The notes under the pieces are model-generated. The model was given only the letters and a program-made list of their open reading frames with translations. It was not told the origin of the DNA and ran no database searches. 64,000 bases of DNA from Glandiceps talaboti. Taxonomy: Eukaryota > Hemichordata > Enteropneusta > Spengelidae. A program made the position numbers and the translations under genes. Positions 1-64,000 of this stretch are shown here, in pieces; the first letter of the stretch is position 1, and every line of letters starts with the position of its first letter. The DNA lies in NCBI RefSeq assembly GCF_964340395.1, contig NC_135558.1:19674871-19738870 (forward strand), given 5' to 3'.

Positions 1-90
1 TTTGATAATTATCTCTAAAGGTCATGGTCAAGGTCGCGCATCCGATAATATGAGGTAGACACTTGAACGGAGTCTCTATGTATCGTAGGG
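1..90 (+). repeat. Dispersed repeat fragment (copy also near 61740)
   Basis: Resembles 61741-61850: both have 'aaggtca', 'gcatc.gataatatg.ggtaga.a.ttgaa.ggagt.tctgtgt' in the same order. A diverged interspersed repeat, class unknown. Confidence 0.5.
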
Positions 91-1639
91 AGTTCAGGAA
101 CCATCATGCAACCAGCAAAGTTTGCTATGTGTCAACAATGTGTGGAGAAACACAATTCTATGTCAGAGCCCAAACACAGTAATTACAAATTCACGAGTGT
201 TAATGTTGTGTCAAACCAGACCTTATTACCCAAAGACCTACATAATCGAACGTTACACCGCTTATCTATCACGGTCATGTCATATATTCCAATGAAGTTA
301 AAAATACATGTTGGCAAATTTTATCTTCAAAATTAGTCTTAGGGGGCTAAAAATAAAATGTGGCCCCAAGACCCTATTCTTAACCATTGGTTAGGCAATG
401 AAAACCCATGAATCCATGTGATTATAGTCAACTTCCATTGATATGGCCTTAGCAACAGCCAACAATGCCAGTATATTTTGCAAAGATAACAACATTTTTG
501 GTTAGTCAGGCAAAAAAAATATCAAAACATGTATAAAATATGCCTATCAACAAGACCAATGCCATAGCAACAGTCAGAACATTATGTATATTGTAAAGAT
601 AACAAAAGTAATTGGTAGGTATATATAAGGGCAGCCTTTATTCTGTTTCTCATGACCCAAACGACCCTAAATGTCTTCAATTAGATGAAAAAAATTTAAA
701 TCGACGCCCTAATTGGCAGGGTTAGGAAAACCATGGCATGAGTGAATGAAAATTATTTTTTATCGCTGAAATTTGAGTAAATTCAATAAAACAAACAGTT
801 CAAATGTTCCTTCTGACTTTACTTGCCATTTCTAAGTCATTCAGAATGTTACACTATGATTATGAATCGAAGTAATTTAGTACATACATTAATGATAACA
901 AAGTGCATGTGTCATAAAGTTTGATAATACCGTATTGCTTGTAATTTTAATGAGTTATTTGCATAATTAGTGATTTTCAGTAATTACGCTAGATGATAGA
1001 TCTTAAGAATGCACTCATCCTCTGGTGTTATATGGATGTGTGAGCTTATTAAAAATATGCATTTCTGATCTCAATAGATATAATACTTAATCGATAAAAT
1101 AAAGAAAATATCATTGTATACTAGTACATGTATATATTTACATGACATACCTCTCAGTATCGAAACAATAAACGGTTCATGCATATATTCGGAACAGGTA
1201 GCCGGTGGGGGTCAGCTATGAAACGGTGATGCGAAGCCCAGGGTTAGTCGAATCTCCACTAAAACTACATCGAGCTGTAAGCCATTAATACACGTACAAT
1301 TACTGAAATTTAACTAGCAAATTACAGTCTACCATCTTTGAAACAAGTGAATATATCCATCGCCCTTTTGTAATAAAACTTGGCGAATCTCATAAGCTTA
1401 AGGTGAACAGATTAGAATAGATCGTGTGGTGGTGTCTGTGGATGGTAGGCTGGTAGCCTGAATGAGAATGAATGGGTACTCTTAGGTAGGTTTTATTTGA
1501 GTAGACGTGGTAACAAGGACAGAAATAGTTGACAAAACAACTACTTGAGTGGTAGACCTGATTATTTTTTTTTCAAAATTATTGTCTAGTATTAAATTGA
1601 TTTTACTGGCACGAAAGAAGAGATTCAGTTGAGGTTAAC
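91..1639. other. 5' flanking DNA, no gene seen
   Basis: AT-rich, with only short spurious open frames. 770-1015 has the pattern of the dispersed CTGT-associated family described at 19620-20240 (atttgcataattagtgatttt, cagtaatta, ttaagaatgca). Confidence 0.5.
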
Positions 1640-1891
1640 TATACGAAAAGTCAAATTTACCCACCTTTACCCAACCTTTACCATACCTGTGACCCACCTA
1701 ACTACCATCTCTGTCAAGGGGTAGTACGAGACAAAGTGACACTTTTGACTGTTCACGGCCCCCAGGGGAGAGGTCACCGGGGGTGAATTAAGTCAAAGGT
1801 GTCACTTCGTCTCATACTCACCACATTTACACACCCTCTGCTAAAGATTTACCCCGGTGGAAAGACATGGTCAAATATGACTTTTCGTATA
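1640..1891. mobile_element. Foldback / MITE-like element, about 250 bp
   Basis: Outer inverted repeats tatacgaaaagtca (1640-1653) and tgacttttcgtata (1878-1891) are exact complements. Inner arms gagacaaagtgacac and gtgtcacttcgtctc (about 1729 and 1803) also pair. No coding capacity. Target duplication not clear. Confidence 0.6.
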
Positions 1892-1984
1892 TATGGTGGA
1901 CTCTAGTGAAAGTTACAGTGGGTTAAAAATACACCAAACTCAACTTTTACAGAAGAGGATATGAACAATAAGTTCCAAAGCTAC

Positions 1985-2122
1985 GTTTTATTTATTGATG
2001 TAGTAACTAATGGATATGCAATATCATGTCTGGTAGCGCAGAATGTTTCTTTCGACAAGGCGTGAAGGAACAGCAATCTAAAGTTTTGCCTTTACTGAAG
2101 GCATTCAGTTTACATCTGATAT
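1985..2122 (+). repeat. Dispersed repeat copy A (inverted partner at 32188-32325)
   Basis: Shares 'attgatgtagtaactaatgg' and 'aaggcattcagtttac' plus the intervening order of words with the reverse complement of 32188-32325. Ends in the gaaggcattcagttt motif that also closes copies at 20220 and 37200. Confidence 0.65.
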
Positions 2123-5100
2123 AAACATATTTTTGATCAATAGCATAGCATCAATTGAATCGTGTGAATAGACCCAATTATTTTTATTCAAAACTACTGT
2201 CTTGTCTCTCACTCACGCCATTATGTCGTATGCATTGTCTACGTTTCTACTAGTATAGCTATTTGGTTGGAGTTACATGTCAATTCAAGGGAACAACATG
2301 AATAGATGTGTTCTCCGCTGTTACATTTGATTACGTTATTTCATCGAAATTCTAAAATAAAATAAAACAGGATAAAGGACAATGTAGCATAAAATAAAGA
2401 TGATAAATTCAGTATCTGAATAATATCTTTTCTAATATTTCAAAGGAACACTATGAATATATACATATTTAGTTTAGTTATTCAGCGTGAAGGCACTCTT
2501 ACATTCGATTACGCAACGAACTTTCTCTTGGTCAGTCATGAATAAAGGTTGAAAGCAGAGACACATTCTAATGTACCACCCAACCCCAACCACCAACCCA
2601 CCAGAAAATAGTATCTTAAATCAAATTTTTTGCATTGTTAGCCATTATTCCAAGTTTTTTATTACTCAAATAAAATCTGACATTCAAATCCTCAACATAA
2701 ACAACATGGAATGTACCCTTCTACATCTTTTGGTAATTCTCATACACAAATAACCTTTATTGCTGGGAATAAGTAGTCACATGCCAACTTGATGACTAAG
2801 TCTATCTCATTTTGACACCATTGCAAAGTGGGAAATTAATGAGCACTCATGAAATGCCTTTAACAACGATTCATTTACTTTTTAACATGATATTTCTACA
2901 GAACATAGAGGGAGAACTGAATACAGAACAAATAACAAAAACGTTCTAAAGTAGCTGCCATATTGACTTTTTCCATTGCTCTAGAATGTATCTCAATTGG
3001 TCAAAAGTGGGGGTGAAACATTCTGAAGGTTTCTAAAATGTGTTTTACCATGGTTTTACTGAGTGATGTTTCTTTTCTATCTAATATTTGCAGGAGGTCC
3101 AATTTATGTAACTTGTATGCTATGAGGTAAAATTTCAAATTTTGTGTAGACCTAAACTTGGACTCTATATCCTGTGTAGAATGTACCTGTCCAGCATTCA
3201 ATACTACATGTGTAGATACATATTAAAACCAGATGCCAGATCTGAAAAGGAATATTTTTAATGTGTGTATGTACACTTGATAACAAGCGTCTTCTGTCGT
3301 TTAGATTTCAAAATCAGTTCAAGAGAATTCGAAAAGGACCGTACACAAGCGGAGTTGCTAAACTACAAACTCCACGATCACATCTGTTGTAAGTATTCTT
3401 TGCAGATTTGAATGTCGTGTACTAGTACATGTTTTGTTGTATTGTCATGTGTGTTGGCGATTTTTTGCCCAAAACTCAACATATAATCTATACACTGAAA
3501 GTTTATTTTTAGGACCAGACATACTATTACGTTGCATTATATAAGCTTACACTCAAATGTTATGTTACAACATGACAAACGTTCACAGGCACAGACAAAC
3601 CGATAAAAGAGTCGCGTGAACCACAGACAAGTACATGTATGTGCATGTACCTACAACAGAGGGCCGCGCCCGGTGTTGTTTTTGTACCAATATTTGTCAG
3701 TTTGATAGTGATAAGAAGTAGACTTTTTTTTAGTTCTGATCACAGCCATTTCTGTATAACTCCTGCAATGGTAGTATATGTACAAATATTCAGCGTCAAA
3801 ATGATTTAATGTGTATGTGTACATATAATGGGAATATTGATTAACGTTCAGTATATGCAGTTGTCATGGGGAGGGTCATGTTTTACAAATGGGACAAAGG
3901 GGAGGGTCACTTTTTACGAATGGAGAATTGGGGGAGGGTCATGTTTTTCTTAACAGACCATGTGTAATTTCCTCCGCCCCCTGTAAATATTGAAGGCTCC
4001 CTAAACCAACCAGAGTATTCATAGTAACTGAAATAATTCATGGTTGGCATACATTTTTGGAGGAATAGCAATCAGCAACATCAAACAATACAGGAAATCA
4101 AATAAACCTGAAGCATCATACATAATATGCAAATGATATACAAATAAATAAGCCAGAATTTATAATATTGTGATTAAAATGCAAAATTATACAACAGTCT
4201 ACAAGTTTATCGTCTACAGGATGCCCATAAGTACATTTATACGGATATAAAGCAATCGTACAGTTCACATATTTGAATTTGCCATCAATATACAGAAAAA
4301 CCATGATTTTACATCATTTATGAAATTGCTGCAAAAATTACCCTTAATATTGAAATAAAAATTGCCAACATATATTTTTTAATTGCTCAGATGATGGGAA
4401 CACAATGATATATGTTGGCAAAAATTAACATGAATTTCACACGAAACCCAAAAATCTGCCATATGCCCCCGCACTATATGGTTTACACTGCCAAGAAAGG
4501 AAAGTTGAACTTTGTGCAAATAGCAAAAGGTATGTAGAGCTGATGGTGCTTACGTAGCGTACATGTTTGTAAATATCAGCGCAACTCAAAAGGACAAGAT
4601 GGGGTTGTATTTCAAGCTGATGGTAATTTGTATTAAATCGTAATTTCACACAGTATTTCGTTATTTCTGTGTTATGCTGTCATTATTGCTAATGGTTGCC
4701 ATCTTATACATGTAATGTTTAACAGAAAATGAAAAAAGGCCTATATTTTTCTTCACATTCCCGCAAACCGGTTTGTTTATGTATGTACATGTAGCGTCCT
4801 CCTTGCACGTGACTTTTTGTACTATGTAGTCGGGCCCGACCCTTTGATATTTAGACCATGTAATCGGCACAGATCTTCTGATATATATGTTAATCTTTTA
4901 AGACCACTTAGTTTGCCACTAGTTGCATATTTTATTTAGACTCAGTGTAACAAAATATTTGGTATTTTAATAGCAAACCCATTCATTTGTAGGTGTATGT
5001 CAGACGTATATTTTTTTACGAAAACATGACATTTGTAAGCATATTTTATGTTTCTATGGAAGCCACTGTCCAATTTTACATAATGTGTCTCACAATGGAT

Positions 5101-5130
5101 AGCACTAGTGCATTATACCAAAAGTAAGGA
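2123..5130. other. 5' flanking DNA, no gene seen
   Basis: No exon-like or RNA-like signal found. 3865-3950 has three short copies of GGGGAGGGTCA followed by a T-rich word, the same style of motif as in the elements at 18504-19430 and 28215-28375. Confidence 0.45.
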
Positions 5131-5139
5131 ATTTTCTTT

Positions 5140-5625
5140 GTAAATTTTTTTCTTGGAATTTAACATCAATTTTGCAACATATTTGCATAATGTGGTGATT
5201 CGGTTACCATGGCAACATTTTTTTTTTATAGACAGTGACAACTATTTTTGAACTCAGCATAAAAAACTACCCAATATAGAGTGGTCAATATACAAATAAG
5301 CTATGTTATCAAATTTATCTAGTTTTTTGTCAGATGTGTATGTATTTAACCAAAAACATTTTTAAGCCTACTATTACCATGGAAACAGTTATCTTAGACA
5401 ATTTGTGTTGCAACAAAAAGCCCCATCTCATACATGCCAAAAACAAGGGCATTTTGTTTACTAATTTTTATTTTTTTCCATGTTTTATGTTAAATTTTGG
5501 AAAAATGATCCACATATTATGTAGATTTTGGTTACCATGACAACGGATGTTAGTAAAATGACCCCCTTTTTGGACTCAGCATAAAAAAGTACCCCAGGTA
5601 GGGTGGTTCATATTCAAATAAACTT
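5140..5625 (+). repeat. Two neighbouring copies of a dispersed repeat (third at 31000-31180)
   Basis: Copies at about 5140-5310 and 5450-5625 share 'ggttaccatg.caac', 'gaactcagcataaaaaacta.cc' and 'tcatattcaaataa' in order. A third, also direct, lies at about 31010-31180 in intron 13. No coding potential. Confidence 0.6.
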
Positions 5626-6282
5626 TTTATTAAAACTATTATTATATAATGTTATATAATAATTATACTAATTATTACTATTATTAGACTTTATTTAAAT
5701 TCGATAGACTGTTGAGCCAAAGGCTCTTCTCATACAGGGTCGAGATAAAAAATACAATATATACATTAAAAATATCAAGAAGTAAAAATACAAACGAATG
5801 AAACAAATACAAAAGTTTGTAAAATGGCAAAAGCCAGAAGAAGAACAACAAGACGATAAATATCTGTGTTCTGTGTTTTGGGATGTACAGTTCATCTCTG
5901 GCGGCAGCACGTGTATTACGAGTGTGCACTTCTTGGATACTTGAGATAATTCGGAGCTAGGCTATTCTAGACTTTGTACATTAAAACGGCTTCATTGTAA
6001 ATGATTCGTTTTCTAAAAGGTAGCCATTCTAGAGACACAAATAAAACATGGCTTGGTGTATTGAAATCCGAGTCTAAGAGTACTCTTGTAACAGCTTTCT
6101 GTCGTCTTTCATGCGGAGTAAAAGTGTGTTGGAACAATGTCCCCATATGTTGGAACATTAGTCAAAGTAGGGTAATATAAATCAATTGTAAAAAGTAATC
6201 TTTGTTCTCCGAGTTAAAAAAGTTCTCATACATTTGAGGTGATGTAATTTGAAAGCCACTTTAGTACCATACATGGTGTCTG

Positions 6283-6371
6283 GTCGTTTCGCCCCATAAC
6301 CAGTTCGCCCCATTGCCAGTTCGCACCTACTTAGTCGTTTCGCCCCAGCGGTTTGGTCGTTTCGCCCCATG
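6283..6371. repeat. Short tandem array of GTCGTTTCGCCCCA-like units
   Basis: Four or five imperfect copies of (T)GGTCGTTTCGCCCCA / CAGTTCGCCCCA inserted in the LINE relic. Similar in style to the GGACAATTGCCCCC arrays at 16787 and 18046, so possibly one end of a non-autonomous element. Confidence 0.55.
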
Positions 6372-6919
6372 TGGTAAACAATGGTTATGGGTTAGAATAC
6401 GCAGTTTTGAGACAGTGCTTTCCCACGATCGAAACATTACGGCCACATTCGTAAAACAAATTACGGTATTTTTTTTTCAGTTTACTTCGTAGTATCTCCT
6501 GTTACTAAACCAAGTAATGATGAAAACCACTGACACATATGCCGTGTTTATAGGTCAACTTGAAGTTGAAGTAGAACCTTAGTCCATGAGTACGGACGAT
6601 CATTCCGACTTTTTTTGCAATTTTCATTACATGTACATGTAACTTGTCTTTTAATTTCATGATGTCGCCCTATTCTGAAGCAAGTTTGCTTGAAGTTTTA
6701 CCGCGATCTGGTTAGTTGAGTTTGGATTCAATTTCATTAATATCTGGACTAATAGTAATAGCTTGTGCTCCGTACATGTACATATTTGTCTTTCCAGAAA
6801 TTAGTGGGAGGTCGTTGATAAAAAGAAAAAAACAGCGACCCTAAAATCAACCCCTGTGGCACACCAACACAACTCTTACGATCCCATTAAACGATATAGA
6901 CTGATACCTGCAATCACGC

Positions 6920-7030
6920 ATGTGCAAAGGGCGGGCAATAGTCCACTCGACTTTTCATTCATGGAACTATTGCCCTATGGGGCAATAGATCGTCATTTCC
7001 CGGGCAATAGTACTCAAATTACGCATACCA
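6920..7030. repeat. GGGCAATAGT repeats inside the LINE relic
   Basis: Four copies of the GGGCAATAG word in both orientations (6931, 6966-6988, 7003) interrupt the LINE. A related sequence (actattgcccggaactattgccc) occurs near 55541-55565. Probably a small foldback insertion. Confidence 0.4.
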
Positions 7031-7480
7031 CGTGATAGGGCATTGACCAATCGCAACACGACTCACGCAGATGATGTGTTATAATTACATTTGTGAGGAC
7101 TGTTTGACATGAGTGAAACTTACGAAAACCAGATTGATTATTCGATAATAACTTTAATATAGAAAGTCAAAACGTTATGAAGATGCGTATGAAATGTATT
7201 TCTAATAACTTAGATAGAACTGGCAAGACTGAAATCGGTCTGTAGTTCGAAACATTATCCCTCTTTTGTGAACAAGGGTGTTACCTTGGCAGATTTCGAC
7301 TGATCAGGTATGACCCGGATGTGATTGCGTAATTAAAAAAGTCGTGAGACTCGGTGTTATTTGGCTTGTACCAATCTTCAAAACCTAGCACTGATATCAT
7401 CTAAACCAGGTGATTGTTTGCAGTCAAGATTCTTTATAACTTTCAAATGTCTGATTAATGTAACTGATGTATGTCAACTT

Positions 7481-7992
7481 TGGTATCATCTGTTAGATTC
7501 ATCGATATAAAATCATTTAATTTGCTTCTTTGATATATTCGGCAGCTACATTAGTGAAAAGAACTGGTGTCTGGTGACGAAAAAATATGCATATGAATTA
7601 GGCTAGTTTCCATTATTCATTTACTTCATTGACAGAATATGTCGTAGATGAATGCAATATGAGCACAGCATGCATTGTATGTTAAATGACAAGTTTGGAG
7701 CATAATTATTGTTATTCAAATCAACTAATTCAAGTAAATTCAATTCAAAACCCTTATTTTCTGAATATTAAAGAAATCGTGTTCAGGCTCATCGCTGAAT
7801 ATTACAAATGCTAAAATATTCATACATCCGGTCATAGACATTCGGGCGTGGCGATGATTTACACCTCAATAGTAATGTCGTCACTATTCTAATCGCCTTG
7901 ACAGAAAAGACAGTTTAATAGCATTACTTTCGTACCTTGGATAGGACACAGCGCTGCTTGTTTTCGTTGAAACATTCTTTGGAAATACAAAC
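7481..7992. promoter_or_regulatory. Immediate upstream region of the AOX-like gene (no promoter motif identified)
   Basis: The 5' UTR and promoter should lie here if exon 1 is the true first exon. I see no convincing TATA box or initiator, and the region is AT-rich. In-frame TAG at 7942-7944 precedes the ATG. Confidence 0.25.
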
Positions 7993-62904
<54,912 letters not shown>

Positions 62905-64000
62905 GTAAGAAAAGAATCGTGGTGACTATTTCATTTTTAACCGTACGTAAGATGCATTCACCTATTTATTATCCATCTGGTATTTTAAGTATTAATTAGC
63001 AACGAAAGGGCAAAGCCCGGCGTAGGCTACTACCTTGGGTCCTGTTGGTCCGTCTGTCCATCCTTTCGTATACACATGTATCTCCAATATGCATGCGCCA
63101 ATTTCAACCAAACCAAATGTCAGATGTTATAGAGGGCATTTACACGTCACTTGGTTTTACAAACCCCACGAAATGGCAGCCATATATGTCTTAAATAATC
63201 ACACTTTGCCCAATAATAATTGAGGTTTAACAGATAGAGACCGCAATGTTATCAATCATGAGCTTTTTAATGACACATTGACTTTGACTTTGACCCCCAT
63301 ATTTAAGGTCAAATAGCCATATTATTGTCAAAATGTGCATGCATATCTCTGATATGCATGGACTGATTTCAACCAAACCTTGAACAAATGTCAGATGCTA
63401 TAGTCTACATATACACATCACTTTGTTTCACAACCTCCACTATATATAACAGCAAAATGGCAGCCATATTTGTTGTAAATATTCACAGTTTGGCCAATAA
63501 CTCTTGACACTCAACAGTTAGAGACCCTATTCAAGTGCCTTCATTGTGGTTATCAATGATGAATTTTCTAATTACATACCGACTTTTGACCTTGACCTTC
63601 ATCTTCAGGGTCAAAAAGCTATGTCTTCTTATTTTGAAATCATTAATATGATATAAAAATTAATGCTAATGTCTTTCATGAAGATTTGTTTAATATGCTT
63701 GGTAAATAGGTGTTGCAGTTTAATTTGGGAGATGACCCGACACTTGCCAACAGATGGCTTTGATCAGAAATCATCCAATGCAAATTTGAATAAAATTCTC
63801 AACCAGTACTACTTTTTATTTGAAAAACATTGGTACTGTAATGATTGACAGTTCAAATATATGTCCATGTAGCAACTTCGTGTTTATAAATAGTCCTGTC
63901 TCGTCGACAAAGCCTAATCATTTGTAGTCATTACAAAATATGTCCACCACACTTCGTTTGAACTTAGGCCAGCCTTTTTTGTGACAGACAGACAAACATA
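62905..64000 (+). other. Start of intron 28 with a tandem repeat of about 265 bp
   Basis: No exon 29 found. Units at about 63075-63340 and 63341-63620 share gatttcaaccaaacc-like words, aatgtcagatg.tatag, caaaatggcagccatat and gaccttgacc-like words. The final bases (gacagacagacaaac) start another CAGA tract. Confidence 0.75.

Larger units (their letters stand above)
5650..7480 (-). pseudogene. Decayed non-LTR retrotransposon (LINE), antisense, upstream of the gene
   Basis: Reading the - strand from 7430 down: CKQSPGLDDISARF (about 7427-7385), NVSNYRPISVLPVLSKLLE (7253-7205), FLFINDLPLISGKTN (about 6830-6785), FNTPSHVLFVSLEWLPFRK and YNEAVLMYK (6080-5970), then ARDELYIPKHRTQ (about 5900-5860) and an A/T-rich tail. 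These are reverse-transcriptase blocks and the C terminus of a CR1/L2/Jockey-type LINE. Many frameshifts and stops, and interrupted by other repeats at 6283-6371 and 6920-7080. Not functional. Confidence 0.8.

Overview
The window is genomic DNA from an intron-rich animal. It is AT-rich and full of tetranucleotide microsatellites (CTGT/CAGA, TATG/CATA), (AT)n tracts, a tRNA-derived SINE, non-LTR and Ty3/Gypsy retrotransposon remains, and short foldback elements. There is no prokaryotic-style packing and no operon. This repeat mix fits a marine invertebrate (lophotrochozoan, hemichordate or cephalochordate type). I cannot name the species and the phylum is a low-confidence guess.

One protein-coding gene dominates: a molybdo-flavoenzyme of the xanthine dehydrogenase / aldehyde oxidase family on the + strand. 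I could trace 28 consecutive exons by hand, from an ATG at 7993 to the end of exon 28 at 62904. All reading-frame phases match across the 27 introns. They give 3867 coding nt (1289 codons), about 94% of a typical family protein. The last 70-80 residues, including the catalytic Glu, lie beyond the right edge. Domain order is canonical: plant-type [2Fe-2S] ferredoxin, helical [2Fe-2S] domain, linker, FAD-binding domain, FAD C-terminal domain, and two molybdopterin (MoCo) domains. From bovine XDH position 767 to 1040 the protein runs at a constant offset of +32. On that register the two residues that define purine specificity (Glu802, Arg880) are replaced by Gly834 and Tyr912, so I call it aldehyde-oxidase-like rather than a true XDH. 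All introns are GT-AG except intron 14, which uses a GC donor.

Layout: 1-7992 is the 5' flank, with dispersed repeats, a foldback element (1640-1891) and an antisense decayed LINE (5650-7480). 7993-62904 is the gene, over 90% intron. Intron 1 carries a sense LINE 3' fragment. Intron 6 (7.5 kb) holds an antisense Ty3/Gypsy relic broken up by two younger non-autonomous elements with terminal inverted repeats. Intron 17 holds a SINE, an inverted repeat, long compound microsatellites and an unexplained 104-codon open frame that looks like an alternative terminal exon. Intron 18 contains a large foldback of tandem units. Intron 22 has a near-perfect 190-bp palindrome between (AT)n tracts. Intron 23 has an exact 215-bp tandem duplication. 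Intron 25 has a sense 5'-truncated LINE. Intron 26 has an antisense Gypsy integrase relic. 62905-64000 is the start of intron 28, with a tandem repeat of about 265 bp. No CRISPR array, rRNA gene or functional tRNA gene was seen.
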